From Blautia wexlerae DSM 19850 (GTDB lineage: Bacteria; Bacillota; Clostridia; Lachnospirales; Lachnospiraceae), in assembly GCF_025148125.1 (NCBI RefSeq), contig NZ_CP102267.1, forward strand, positions 4,412,501 to 4,476,500: 64,000 nucleotides of DNA, in the 5' to 3' direction. Under the pieces are notes generated by a model. It made no database searches. It was given only the letters and a program-made list of their open reading frames with translations, and was not told where the DNA came from. Shown one piece after another: positions 1-8,458 of the stretch (position 1 is the first letter of the stretch; each line of letters starts with the position of its first letter). The position numbers and the translations under genes are program-made.

Positions 1-666
1 AATCAGCGGCTTCCTGCTCCGGTAGCGGCTGTCAATCACATTGTAGACCTGTTCCAGACCGTATTCTGTGCCACGCTCCATTCCAAAATCGTCAATGATG
101 AGCAGGGGGAAGCTGCAAAGGCGGGAAATATATTCGTTCCTGCCCGCAAAGCTGGCGGCAAGGTCGTTTAATATTGCTGCAAAGTTTGTCATGCACACCG
201 GGACTTCCTGCTCCATGAGGGCGTTTGCAATACACCCGGCAAAATAGCTTTTCCCAGTGCCTACCCTGCCCCACAAGAGCAGCCCGTAGTTCCCGTCCTT
301 TATCTGTTCCCAGCGTGCCACATATCCGGCGGCGTTCTTCATCTGCGGGCAGCTGCCGTTATCGTTGGCAAATGTCCAGTCCTGCATGGTCTTGTCTGTA
401 AAGCCCTGCCGTTTCAGCCGTTCCACCGTTTCAAGGTGGCTGCGCCGCTTCTCGGCGGCTTCCCGTTCCTTACGGGCTGCCCGCTGGCAGTCGCACTCTG
501 ACGGGTGGCGGTCACGCCCGAAAAAGGTCTTGCCCTCCGGGAAATAGGCTTCTTTGGGTTTCCGGCATTTGCCGCAGTATAAAAGCCCGTCCTCCCCGGT
601 GTAATCCTCCGGCTCGGCTGTGGTGTCGGTCATAGGCAGTATGGTGTTGTGGATTGTATCGGTCAT
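1..666 (-). CDS. DnaC/IstB-like helicase-loader ATPase (partial, element 1)
   Basis: The gene runs off the left edge, so the C-terminus is missing. The N-terminus has a CGKC zinc-type motif and a basic stretch. An AAA+ core follows with Walker A (VGTGKSYF, near 240-265) and Walker B (LIIDDFGME). The protein should load a replicative helicase during element replication. Its ATG overlaps the stop of the RepA-like gene upstream (ATGA), so the pair is translationally coupled. It resembles the full-length loader at 7595-8458, which has the same neighbours. Family assignment is firm; the exact role in transfer replication is inferred. Confidence 0.85.
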   Translation of the reverse strand, partial: MTDTIHNTILPMTDTTAEPEDYTGEDGLLYCGKCRKPKEAYFPEGKTFFGRDRHPSECDCQRAARKEREAAEKRRSHLETVERLKRQGFTDKTMQDWTFANDNGSCPQMKNAAGYVARWEQIKDGNYGLLLWGRVGTGKSYFAGCIANALMEQEVPVCMTNFAAILNDLAASFAGRNEYISRLCSFPLLIIDDFGMERGTEYGLEQVYNVIDSRYRSRKPLI

Positions 667-1424
667 AGGCTTTCTCCCTCCTTGAATGAATAGTCCGGTA
701 TGCCTTTCTTTGGCTTCTCTTTGGCAGCGTCCTCCTGCGCCCACTTGTAAATGGTGGCTGCATGGCTCTGGTACTGCTTCCCGGTGGAAGCGATGTGGCA
801 GGAAAGGCGGTCAAGGTAATACTCCCACTTGCCGGGGAAGTCCTGTTCCAGCTCCAAAAGTTCTGTGTCAGAAAGAAATACATTTTTATATCTGCCATAA
901 GCGGCGGGGGGCTGCCCCTCACTCGCTCCTTTTGTTTGGCTCTCTATTAGGTTGTTTATATTAGTTTGGTTAGGGGACGGTTTTCCGACCGTCATAAGGT
1001 CAGTTTTCCGGCTGTCAGTTGGTCGGTTTCCCGCCCTTATGAGGGGCGGTTTTCCGTCCGTCAGTTGGTCGGAAAACTGTACCACTGGGATAGGCGGCAC
1101 TTTCACATACAGACGGTTGGCGGCAGAAAAGCCCGTCCGTCTGCGTTCCAGCAGCCCGGCAGCGTCCAGTTCGTTCAGTGCGCCCTTTATGGTGGTGCAG
1201 CCTTTATCCAGCATTTCCGCTATCTCTGCTATGGGGTAGACAATGTATGTCCGTCCCTCGCTGTCCTGCCAGCCGTTCTTCTGCGAAAGGGTGGAACGGT
1301 CTAACAGCAGCGCATATAACTCTCTTGCGGTGTGGGATAGGTCTGTTTCCAGCAGGAAACGGGGGTAAGGCAGGTAAGCGGGCAGCTCCGTTCCTGCGGT
1401 CATATAATCAGCGATAGGGTTCAC
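663..1424 (-). CDS. RepA-like replication initiator (element 1)
   Basis: About 253 aa. The N-terminal ~110 residues form a winged-helix initiator domain (YLPYPRFLL, then ARELYALLLDR). The C-terminal ~70 residues contain the RYKNVFLSDTELLELEQDFP and YQSHAATIYKWA motifs shared with the gene at 8455-9183. It probably starts replication of the element, with the DnaC-like loader encoded just downstream. The start is odd. The GTG at 1424 overlaps the AGGAGG itself, while the codon at normal spacing is ATC, followed by GCT GAT TAT ATG. The true start is therefore uncertain. Confidence 0.8.
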   Translation of the reverse strand: MNPIADYMTAGTELPAYLPYPRFLLETDLSHTARELYALLLDRSTLSQKNGWQDSEGRTYIVYPIAEIAEMLDKGCTTIKGALNELDAAGLLERRRTGFSAANRLYVKVPPIPVVQFSDQLTDGKPPLIRAGNRPTDSRKTDLMTVGKPSPNQTNINNLIESQTKGASEGQPPAAYGRYKNVFLSDTELLELEQDFPGKWEYYLDRLSCHIASTGKQYQSHAATIYKWAQEDAAKEKPKKGIPDYSFKEGESL

Positions 1425-1485
1425 CTCCTTGTGGTGTCTGTCTGTGGGTTCTGTTACGCTTTTAGGGGGCGTTTTTAAGGGAAAA

Positions 1486-1550
1486 GGATAAATGTATCAC
1501 GCACCCTTTGACACCCTCCAAAAAAGCCTTGATTTATGCGGGTTTGAAAT
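1486..1550. promoter_or_regulatory. Conserved intergenic block upstream of repA, copy 1
   Basis: This non-coding stretch contains GATAAATGTATC (a GATA/TATC inverted repeat), then CCTTTGACACCCTC, then CCTTGATTTA. Nearly the same block occurs at 9249-9310 in element 2, also between the VLP and RepA genes. Conservation between two diverged elements suggests a Rep-binding site, origin or promoter. The function is inferred. Confidence 0.5.
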
Positions 1551-1920
1551 GCCCTAAAGCGTGACATTTCTCCCTTTGTTTCCGCTTCCGTTTGGCGGCG
1601 TTTATCCGCTTCATGCGTCCGGCGCAGTCCGGGCAGTATTTCCCCCGGTTGGATTTTGGGAAGAAGAACGCCCCGCAGACAGCGCAGCGTTTCCGGCTTC
1701 CCCGGCGCAAGAGGGCGGCTTCCAGTGCTTCATCAAGGGGCAGGACAGCGGCGGTAAACCAGCGGCAGAGCAGCGAATAGCTGATACTCTGTACACACAC
1801 GCAAGGCTCGCCGTCCTCCAACAGCAGGCAGTTCCCGCTGTCATAGTTGCAGCACTCATGCACAAGGCGGCGGGCTGCCCGGTACTGGCGGTAGTCCATG
1901 CGGGGGATATTACCGTTCAT
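1534..1920 (-). CDS. Cysteine-rich VLP-type protein (element 1)
   Basis: 128 aa if started at the ATG at 1920, which overlaps the relaxase stop by 11 bp. The N-terminal half carries MDYRQYRAARRLVHECCNY and CVCVQSIS. The C-terminal half has a zinc-ribbon pair (CAVCGAFF, YCPDCA) and a very basic end (KRIN..KRKRKQREKC). The family is common between relaxase and rep genes in Clostridia mobilizable elements. DNA binding is likely; no activity is known to me. A close paralogue lies at 9297-9695. Confidence 0.75.
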   Translation of the reverse strand: MNGNIPRMDYRQYRAARRLVHECCNYDSGNCLLLEDGEPCVCVQSISYSLLCRWFTAAVLPLDEALEAALLRRGSRKRCAVCGAFFFPKSNRGKYCPDCAGRMKRINAAKRKRKQREKCHALGHFKPA

Positions 1921-3535
1921 GGCTCTGCTCCTTTCTGCGCTGCGGCTCGCTCCGGCGTAAAATCTGGTCGATATTGCCCTTGACAGTCTGCAAGCGGCGG
2001 TACTCCTCCCGTTTTGCCCGGTAATCGTTGTAGCCGCTGTTTTTCTCTTTGATAAGGCTTTCAATCTCTGCTTGCAGGGATTTATAGCTCGGCAGCTTGG
2101 AAATGCCGTTCTCCCTGAAATAGCGGGCGGCTGCGTCTGCTATGATAAAGTCACTTTCATGCTTCTGACGGTAGGCTGCTTTTGCTTTGGCGTTTTTCTG
2201 CTGTTTCAGCCCGTCCCGGACAGGGCGGGTCTTGGAATAGGCAAGCACCTGCCGTTGCAGCTCCTTTTTCCCGTTCAGCGTCTTTTCCACCTGCTTCAAC
2301 CACGCAAGGCTTTCCTGCATGGCGGCATAGGCGGCAGAACAGGCTTCGTCCAGTTCCTCCGGGGAGGAAAAGCCGTACTGCTGATAGGCGGTAACGGTAG
2401 CTGCCATTTGCTTTAGGTTGTGCTTTGCCGCCCAGCGGTCATAGCCCACGCCCTTGCCCTCGGCTCGCTTGGCTTCCCGGTCAACCATGCGCTGCAAGGT
2501 GTTGTCTGCCGTGGTGGTTTTTGCAGCTTTTTCCCCTTGTAACGGCTTTTTAACTGCGGCAGGGTATTCGGGTATGGCTTTGGTCTGTTCGGCAGCTCTG
2601 TGGGCGTTCTGCGTGAGCAGGGCAAGGACAGCAGCCTTGTCAAAATCGTCCCCCAGCTTTCGGGCTGTGATAGGCTTTGTCCTGTCCGGCGTGAGGTAGG
2701 AAAGCCGCCCCCGGCTCTCCTTGACGGTCACACCCTCCCGCAGCAAAAGGGAAGAAAACTCGTCAAAGCTGCCAGCTTGGGAAAGTGCCTGCCGTATCGT
2801 CCGGCGCAGCTTCGCCTTGTCCGTTTCAAACTTGGTGGGCTTGGTCGGCTGTCCGGCGGCTTCTCTGGCGGCGTTCTCTTTGTCAAGGGCAAGCTGCCCT
2901 TTCTTTGCCGCCCAGTATTCCCGTTCGGTTATCCGTTCCTTGCTGCCGTTCAAGAGGTCGATTTGGTAAAGCCCCTCCCGGTGGCACATTTCCATGACTT
3001 CGCTCTTGAAATATTCCATAGCGGCGTTGGTGCAGCGGTGCTTGCAGCCCTCCAGCGTGTCGGCTGGTCTGTCCATGTAGGGCAGAAGCGGGACTTCGTA
3101 AATCCGCAGGGAGTTGATGACGATATGCACATGGATATTCCCGCTGTGGTTATGCCCGTCCGGGTGGGTGCAGATTAGGGCTTGGTGTCCGGGGAAATGC
3201 TCCTTGCAGAACTGCTCGCCCAGCTCCTGCGCCCGGTCTACGGTCAAGCCGTTGTCTGTCCCGTCCCGTGGGTCAAAGCTGATGATATAGTGGTGGCTTT
3301 TCACATCTTCCCGTTTTTGGTTTTTCTCATAGCGGAGATTGGCTCGCATACAGGCAACAGCGAAATCCTCGCCCCCGCAGTTGAGGGAAGAAATGCGGTA
3401 ATCCTCCCTCGGTATCAGCCGCCCGTTTTCATCAAGGGTGGCTTTCATGGTAAACTCGTCATGCTCAAATGTGAGATAGGCTTCCGCTGCGCCATAGTCG
3501 GCGTTTTTAGAGCTGATATGTTTGAATGTTGCCAA
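1910..3535 (-). CDS. Relaxase / mobilization nuclease (element 1)
   Basis: This protein should nick the element's oriT and pilot the strand through a conjugation pore. The N-terminal ~260 residues form a relaxase domain with the metal-binding histidine motif HVHIVINS near residue 136 and a catalytic-type tyrosine close to the N-terminus (NADYGAAEAYLTF). The C-terminal half is basic and helical. I chose the TTG at 3535 (LATFKHISSKN), because family members usually begin MATFKHISS; an upstream ATG at 3565 is possible. It overlaps mobC upstream by 29 bp and the VLP gene downstream by 11 bp. Confidence 0.88.
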   Translation of the reverse strand: MATFKHISSKNADYGAAEAYLTFEHDEFTMKATLDENGRLIPREDYRISSLNCGGEDFAVACMRANLRYEKNQKREDVKSHHYIISFDPRDGTDNGLTVDRAQELGEQFCKEHFPGHQALICTHPDGHNHSGNIHVHIVINSLRIYEVPLLPYMDRPADTLEGCKHRCTNAAMEYFKSEVMEMCHREGLYQIDLLNGSKERITEREYWAAKKGQLALDKENAAREAAGQPTKPTKFETDKAKLRRTIRQALSQAGSFDEFSSLLLREGVTVKESRGRLSYLTPDRTKPITARKLGDDFDKAAVLALLTQNAHRAAEQTKAIPEYPAAVKKPLQGEKAAKTTTADNTLQRMVDREAKRAEGKGVGYDRWAAKHNLKQMAATVTAYQQYGFSSPEELDEACSAAYAAMQESLAWLKQVEKTLNGKKELQRQVLAYSKTRPVRDGLKQQKNAKAKAAYRQKHESDFIIADAAARYFRENGISKLPSYKSLQAEIESLIKEKNSGYNDYRAKREEYRRLQTVKGNIDQILRRSEPQRRKEQSHER

Positions 3536-3902
3536 CAGCGTCACCCACTTTCTGCAAGACTTCAAACTTTAGGGCAGCAAGGTCGGAAACCGCCGCCCGT
3601 ACCTCCCCGGCAAGCTGCGGATAGGGACTGTGCCACTCGTTCAGCGTCCGGGCTATCTGGTTTAAGTTGCCGCCGATCCTCCCGTATTCGGCGGTCAGCT
3701 TCCCGACAGCGGCAAGCAGCTCGTCATTGATGGGGGAAACGGTTATGATGGGGCGTATGGCTGCCCCGGTTATGGCTTGCCGGATAAACTCGGCTTGGCT
3801 CATGTGGTAAGCAGAAAGCCGCTGGGCAAACTCGGCGTATTCTTCCTCGGTCATGCGTGTTTTGACTACCCGGCTGCGGTGCGGCGTGTTGTATCGTTTC
3901 AT
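3507..3902 (-). CDS. MobC-like relaxosome protein (element 1)
   Basis: 131 aa. The N-terminus is ribbon-helix-helix-like (VVKTRMTEEEYAEFAQRL), followed by a helical MobC domain with the GRIGGNLNQIARTLNEW signature. Such proteins melt oriT and recruit the relaxase. The ATG at 3902 follows AAAGGAGGT at good spacing; the longer frame upstream has no ribosome site. Its end overlaps the relaxase start, as expected of a mobCA operon. Confidence 0.87.
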   Translation of the reverse strand: MKRYNTPHRSRVVKTRMTEEEYAEFAQRLSAYHMSQAEFIRQAITGAAIRPIITVSPINDELLAAVGKLTAEYGRIGGNLNQIARTLNEWHSPYPQLAGEVRAAVSDLAALKFEVLQKVGDAVGNIQTYQL

Positions 3903-4412
3903 AGGTGGTTGACCTCCTTTCTGTGCGTGGTGTCCTCTCACTAATAGGAGAAAAACAGGGTGTGAAGCGGAACTGTTTTTGAAAAATCCGAAAAATATTT
4001 TGAGGGGTTTTTCAGCGGCGCAAGCCGCATAAGCAGGGTTTGGGGAAGGCACTCCCCAACAAGATTCCCGCAGGGGCAAAATGAGCGATAAGCGAATTTT
4101 GGCACCTCGGTAGAATCTTGCTCTAAGAAACTGCCGGCCTGCCGTTCACTTGCTACTGCCACTTTTTCAGAAAATCTATAACCAGCTTTTTTTATAAAAG
4201 GCTGCGGGCTGGCGTTTTTCCCTTACTCCCTACAAACCACAAAAGAGCAGAATGGACGGACTTTCCGGCAAGAACTTTTCCGGCGGCTCGGTCTTTCCCG
4301 ACAATAAGGCGTTTCGGAAGCTGCGTTTTGCCCGCTGTCTGAAAAAAATGGCAGCCTTTTTTGGTTTCACTGTCTAATACGGAACTTTTGGAAATTTGCC
4401 AAAAATGGACGC
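3903..4412. other. Non-coding region upstream of mobC; probable oriT location
   Basis: About 510 bp with no supportable gene. It lies directly 5' of mobC and the relaxase gene, where oriT normally sits in this kind of element. It holds short inverted repeats (for example TTTTGG/CCAAAA near 4387-4405). I see no nick-site motif I can name, so oriT is assigned by position only. Confidence 0.3.
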
Positions 4413-4447
4413 AAAAAAAGCAGCAAATCTTTTTCGGATTTACTGCT
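4413..4447 (-). terminator. Rho-independent terminator after lipoprotein gene
   Basis: Read on the minus strand, an 11-bp stem (AGCAGTAAATC / GATTTGCTGCT, one wobble pair) is followed by a run of seven T. It lies ~80 bp past the stop of the lipoprotein gene. Confidence 0.7.
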
Positions 4448-4529
4448 TCATGTGCCGCTGCGGTGCGGCGGGATGGATATTCAGTTGAAATAAAAGAGGA
4501 TGGTGGTACTTTAGTCTATCGACTCTTTA

Positions 4530-5018
4530 CTAACTATTAGGTAATCTTGAAAGATTTTCCTTGAATTTATCTAAAGAATGTTCATTGTTTCCCGCAAAAA
4601 TAAGTGGAATTGTATATTCATATGATATGCCATTTTCATAGTCCGATAATTGTATTTTTATAGTATCATCCCTCTCATCTTTAGGTGCTATATATATGAA
4701 TGAATTTTTATTTATATCAGATATTTTCCCTTTTTCAGAAGAAACAGTATAACCCCAGTCTGTTAAATTTGTCTTTATTGTAACTTCTGTTTCTGTTTCT
4801 TTTCTAGTCTGCAATGCTGTTTTATCGATTTGGATATCAAAAGGAGTCGAACCTAACAATTCACTGTTTATATTTACAAGTTCTTCTCCATTTGTTTTAG
4901 AAATATTAGATTCATCTTCATAATTTTGTTGAGATTCATCTTTTGGTGTTTCTCTGTTACATCCTAATAAAAAGCATAAAATAATTAGTACTAATACAGA
5001 AAGTTGTTTTTTTTGCAT
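4530..5018 (-). CDS. Predicted lipoprotein, unknown function
   Basis: 162 aa. A basic start (MQKKQ) and a hydrophobic helix end in the lipobox LLGC at about residues 17-20, so export and lipidation at Cys20 are predicted. The next ~50 residues are a polar linker. The rest is predicted beta-rich (EVTIKTNLTDWGYTVSS) and could be an Ig-like fold. I do not recognise the family. Base composition is much more AT-rich than in the adjoining mobilization genes, which points to separately acquired cargo. The gene next upstream also encodes an exported protein. Confidence 0.65.
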   Translation of the reverse strand: MQKKQLSVLVLIILCFLLGCNRETPKDESQQNYEDESNISKTNGEELVNINSELLGSTPFDIQIDKTALQTRKETETEVTIKTNLTDWGYTVSSEKGKISDINKNSFIYIAPKDERDDTIKIQLSDYENGISYEYTIPLIFAGNNEHSLDKFKENLSRLPNS

Positions 5019-5043
5019 TTATTTCTCCTTTCATATTATCAAA

Positions 5044-5094
5044 GAAAGCACTGAGAGTACTTTCAAGAAATTTTGAAATATTCTCAATGCTTTC
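5044..5094 (-). terminator. Stem-loop between secreted-protein and lipoprotein genes
   Basis: An imperfect long stem pairs GAAAGCA.TGAGA with TCTCA.TGCTTTC. It lies just past the secreted-protein gene, but the T-run is short, so termination is only likely. Confidence 0.45.
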
Positions 5095-5132
5095 TATTTT
5101 TTGATTATAAACTTGCCGGTAATGATACTATG

Positions 5133-5438
5133 TTAATTTATCTCTTTCGCGTAACCTTTGTTGCAATATACACATGCACCATTCACCCATTTGTGAGACA
5201 TTTCAATCGTCTCAACTTCATAAATGCTTACTTCTCCACAAATTAAACATTGTTTGTAATTATATACATGACGTGTCGCACATTTATCCCAGTCATCATA
5301 TATACCAGGCATTTCATCTTCATATCCATAGTACTGGGGAGAACCCCAACTATGAGTATGAGCGGCAAATACAGTCATTGGAGCAGCTACAATTCCAGCT
5401 ACTACTGAAAGTGCTAAAATAGATTTTCTTAAATTCAT
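5133..5438 (-). CDS. Small secreted Cys/His-rich protein
   Basis: 101 aa with a classical signal peptide (MNLRKSILALSVVAG...) and cleavage after VFAA near residue 26. The mature part is aromatic and holds two CxxC pairs, CLIC and CVYC, the latter in the pattern HKWVNGACVYC. Such H-W-G-C-C motifs recur at the ends of secreted clostridial proteins. A structural zinc site or disulfides are possible. The start follows GGGAGG. Like the lipoprotein beside it, it is AT-rich cargo of element 1. No function can be assigned. Confidence 0.6.
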   Translation of the reverse strand: MNLRKSILALSVVAGIVAAPMTVFAAHTHSWGSPQYYGYEDEMPGIYDDWDKCATRHVYNYKQCLICGEVSIYEVETIEMSHKWVNGACVYCNKGYAKEIN

Positions 5439-5601
5439 AAGTTCCTCCCTTTCCTTAAAAATACATAGCTCTTTGTTACATTGTCATTTTAACATAATAA
5501 TTGGTAAAATGCAATAATTTATTTTCTATTTACGAGAAAATACTGTGCATATTATCTTATTTAGGAATAGTTAAGGCGGCTACCTAAATCTTTTTATTAC
5601 T

Positions 5602-5742
5602 TTACCGCACATGAGCATTTGCACCTGGGTTATCATTTCCGTAACCTTCGAGAAGGTTTACAACACCCCATGCGCCCAGACCTGCGCCCAGGGCGATCAC
5701 AAGGATCTTCAAAGTATCAATCGCGCTTGCAAAAAATGCCAT
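5602..5742 (-). pseudogene. maff2, truncated (ICE membrane protein)
   Basis: The ORF starts MAFFASAIDTLKILVIALGA after AAAGGAGG and matches the N-terminus of the Maff2 family, short membrane proteins encoded just after virD4 in Tn1549-type ICEs. After NDNPGA the usual sequence is lost and the frame ends in NAHVR and a stop. Only 46 aa remain of about 70, and the second membrane segment is missing. The break near 5618-5622 marks the right end of element 1, which has inserted into this gene. Confidence 0.75.
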
Positions 5743-5803
5743 AATGTTCCTCCTTTAATTTCAGAAATTTTAATTTGTGATATGGCCGTATCAGGCCGGA
5801 AAC

Positions 5804-5858
5804 AAAAAAAGTCGCCGCACTGTTTTTAGAAAAAAATCTGTTTCAAACAGCACGGCGG
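5804..5858 (-). terminator. Stem-loop between virD4 and maff2
   Basis: On the minus strand a stem (CGCCGTGCTGTTT / AAACAGTGCGGCG, two mismatches) precedes ACTTTTTTT. It sits ~130 bp after the virD4 stop and may attenuate transcription into the downstream ICE genes. Confidence 0.5.
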
Positions 5859-5987
5859 CATGGGGCAGGAAGAATCCTGCGGTTATTTACTTTTCAGGGA
5901 GAATCACGAATCCTCAAAAAATCCTCCTTTCATCGTGACAAAAACAAAGCCTGCCGGGGCATCATGCTTTGACAGGCAGGAACAACT

Positions 5988-6815
5988 CTATAAAGTCTGG
6001 GAAGCCAGATCTTCGGCTGTGACTTCATAATTGCGGTATCGTTCACCGGGACGCATCGGCATCCGGGTAGAAAGAAACTTTTCGATATTAAAAGCGTTCT
6101 TCTCATTAAAATCGGAAAGCAGTTTGTAATTTGGGTGTTTGGTTATATCGTATTTCCGGGAGAGGAACGGCCGCACACCCCTGATCTGCAGCAGACATTT
6201 GCCCCCGTCCATAACTGCCAGTTCATCCACCGACATCAGATCCTTTCCCAGCTTTTGAAAATTTTGTCCGTGGGATTCCTGATTGCCCTTTGTGACACTG
6301 GTGTTATACAGGTCGATGGTCTCTTTCCCCAATAGGGAGTTCCAGCTTTTTAAGGTGGTTTCTTCTTTGCCTCCTAAGAAAAGAGAGGCGTCACAGTTAC
6401 CGATGACGGTGTCCATGTTGTCTTTATACAGGGCTTTGAGCTGGCTTTGCGCCTGCAGCACCAGGCAGGCAGAGATCTCACGGCTTCGGATGGTCGCCAT
6501 AAGACGCTCCAGGTTCGGGATCTGCCCGATATTTGCCGCCTCGTCGATCAGGCAGCGTACATGGATGGGAAGCCTTCCGCCATATATATCATCTGCCCGT
6601 TCGCACAAGCGGTTAAACAAAATGGAATAGATCAGACTGATCAAAAATGCAAAGGTCCCGTCCGTATCACTCATAATAAGGAAAAGAGCAGTCCGTTCAT
6701 CCCCCAGCATATCCAGATCCAGTTCGTCATACATGGTAATTTCCCTGACTTCTTTAATGTCAAAAGGAGCCAGTCTGGAAGCACAGGAAATAAGGATCGA
6801 CTTTGCTGTTTTTCC
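5988..6815 (-). pseudogene. virD4 coupling protein, C-terminal segment (exon 3)
   Basis: This is the C-terminal part of the VirD4/TraG-type coupling ATPase, the protein that brings the relaxase-DNA complex to the conjugation pore. It has the Walker B-type motif HVRCLIDEAANIGQIP and the downstream ATPase helices (RSREISACLVLQAQSQLK). The frame continues upstream of the first ATG: GKTAKSILISCASRLAPFDI can be read from 6815 to the MYDELDLDML stretch. The sequence then breaks at GG (6814-6815), the left end of element 2. The matching upstream piece ends at 21169. Confidence 0.9.
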
Positions 6816-6862
6816 AGAAACGAGTTGTCAAGGACTTTTTAATCAAATTCACAAAAAATCCA

Positions 6863-6902
6863 CAAAAAAGGTGCCAGAAGCATTGTATGGCTCCTGACAC
6901 CT
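6863..6902 (-). terminator. Terminator at left end of element 2
   Basis: On the minus strand AGGTGTCAGGAGC pairs with GCTTCTGGCACCT (13 bp, two wobbles) and is followed by TTTTTT. It ends the last transcript of the element, just before the boundary. Confidence 0.8.
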
Positions 6903-6913
6903 CGTTTGATAGA

Positions 6914-7279
6914 TTACATTTTTCCGTTCAGCAGGTCTTTGCAGAGATACGCATAGTCTGGCAGCTGGTTGATATATGGCTCCCAGCGCCGCTTGATTTC
7001 GGCCAATTCCAGCGGATCGGCTGCTTCCAGCGCGTGATCGTTGCCCGTCATATATAAAACATCCGTAGCTACATCGTCCAAACACCTGTAACAGAGATCG
7101 GCGGCAGATTCGATTCTGATACCGGTATCCACATAGACTGGATTTACGCCAATCGTCAGCCAGACATAGCCTACCTTGTCCGACCAGAGCAGTTCAAAAT
7201 CAGGGCTTTGCCGCAGATGTTCCGCAAAGACCTCCTTTACCCGTTCAATTTCATGTTTTTCTTTTTCTGTGTAAAGCAT
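6914..7279 (-). CDS. Hypothetical element-encoded protein
   Basis: 121 aa from the ATG at 7279, chosen because AAGGAGG lies 7 nt upstream; the longer frame has no such site. The protein is acidic and soluble with no membrane segment (MLYTEKEKHEIERVKEVF, then ELLWSDKVGYVWL). I do not recognise the family. As the last gene of element 2 before its terminator, it is accessory rather than essential-looking. Confidence 0.55.
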   Translation of the reverse strand: MLYTEKEKHEIERVKEVFAEHLRQSPDFELLWSDKVGYVWLTIGVNPVYVDTGIRIESAADLCYRCLDDVATDVLYMTGNDHALEAADPLELAEIKRRWEPYINQLPDYAYLCKDLLNGKM

Positions 7280-7356
7280 TTTCGTATCCTCCTTGACAAA
7301 AATTTTGGTGCGTACCATCATCAGTTTAGCACAAGGCGGCTTCGTTTATCAGTCTT

Positions 7357-7551
7357 TCACATCTGCTGAATTTCATTTTTGAGCATACGCTTGATTTTAT
7401 CGCTCATGGTTTCTGTGCTGGTATTGCTGAAATGGACATGAACCTTGTAGGTTGTCTTGCCGATTTTCTTTACCATCGCTGGCGTGTTTTTCGGCGCTCT
7501 GGATGCAGTAGCGGCGTCTGCCACCTGCATAGTACGAGGTTCTCTGTTCAT
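7357..7551 (-). CDS. TnpW-like transposon-encoded small protein
   Basis: 64 aa. The KKIGKTTYKVHVHFSNTSTET core followed by a C-terminal amphipathic helix (EKI/DKIKRMLKNE) matches the small TnpW proteins of Tn4451-type elements. Their role is not established to my knowledge. The ATG at 7551 has AAAGGAG upstream. It follows the DnaC-like gene in the same transcript. Confidence 0.7.
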   Translation of the reverse strand: MNREPRTMQVADAATASRAPKNTPAMVKKIGKTTYKVHVHFSNTSTETMSDKIKRMLKNEIQQM

Positions 7552-7594
7552 GGCGCTCCTTTCTCCGAACGGGTCTGTGCCGCCCGGTAAAAAA

Positions 7595-8458
7595 TCAGTC
7601 TTGCTTACTGTTTACAATGTCTTTTGCTGTCTGTCGGGTAGCACCGGCATTTTCTTCCCGGAAATTCTTCCCGTCAAAAAGAATCGGCGCACACCGTTCC
7701 AAAATACGGTCATAGATACGGGCGTGAGCCAGATCAGGCGGGTTTTTCAACTCGGACAGTTTCAAGTTTGTTGTGATAATCATGGGTCTGCGGCTGCGAT
7801 AGCGGCTGTCGATGACGAAAAACATCTGCTCCATAGCATATTCTGTACTGCGCTCTACACCCAGATCGTCAATGATAAGCAGGTCATATTCGTCAAAGCT
7901 GGCAATAAACTCTGACCTGTCCTCAGAGAACATCCCGGTCAGGCGGTTCAGAATGGTGGGGAAGTTCGTCATCAGCACCGGCACATCCTGGTCAAGTAGA
8001 GCGTTGGCAATACATCCGGCGAAAAAAGACTTGCCGGTTCCCACATCTCCAAACAGCAAAAGCCCGATATTGCTCTTATATGCCTCTTTCCAGTTCTCCA
8101 CATAGGCGTGAGCCTTGTCCATCAATGGGTTTTGCCCGTTATCATTGGAAAATGTGTAGTCGTACAGATAACGGTCTTGCAAGCCCTGTGCCTTTCGGCG
8201 TTTGATACGCTCCATGCGGCGCTGCCGTTCTTCAGCAGCCTTGCGCTGCTCCTCAGCCTCCCGCTGGCACTGGCAGATGCAGCGCGGCATAAAGTAGCCG
8301 GATTTCCCAAAGCATGGCACAACGGTCTGCCTCTGTCCGCCGCATTTCTTACAGTGGATGAGACCGTCTGACGGATCTATATACTCGTCCCCGGCCAATT
8401 CCACACCGACAGCTGCCTTGTCGATGAACGCCCGGATTTCTGCGGTAATCTCAATCAT
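7595..8458 (-). CDS. DnaC/IstB-like helicase-loader ATPase (element 2)
   Basis: 287 aa. An N-terminal zinc-type region (CKKCGGQRQ, CICQCQRE) and a basic coiled stretch precede the AAA+ core: Walker A GDVGTGKSFF near residue 140 and Walker B LLIIDDLGVE near residue 198. It should load a helicase on element DNA opened by the RepA-like initiator. Its ATG overlaps the initiator stop by 4 bp. It parallels the partial gene at 1-666. Confidence 0.87.
   Translation of the reverse strand: MIEITAEIRAFIDKAAVGVELAGDEYIDPSDGLIHCKKCGGQRQTVVPCFGKSGYFMPRCICQCQREAEEQRKAAEERQRRMERIKRRKAQGLQDRYLYDYTFSNDNGQNPLMDKAHAYVENWKEAYKSNIGLLLFGDVGTGKSFFAGCIANALLDQDVPVLMTNFPTILNRLTGMFSEDRSEFIASFDEYDLLIIDDLGVERSTEYAMEQMFFVIDSRYRSRRPMIITTNLKLSELKNPPDLAHARIYDRILERCAPILFDGKNFREENAGATRQTAKDIVNSKQD

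Noticed and set aside
3941..4162. 73-codon minus-strand ORF upstream of mobC
   Set aside because: No ribosome site and no protein-like pattern; it lies in the probable oriT region.
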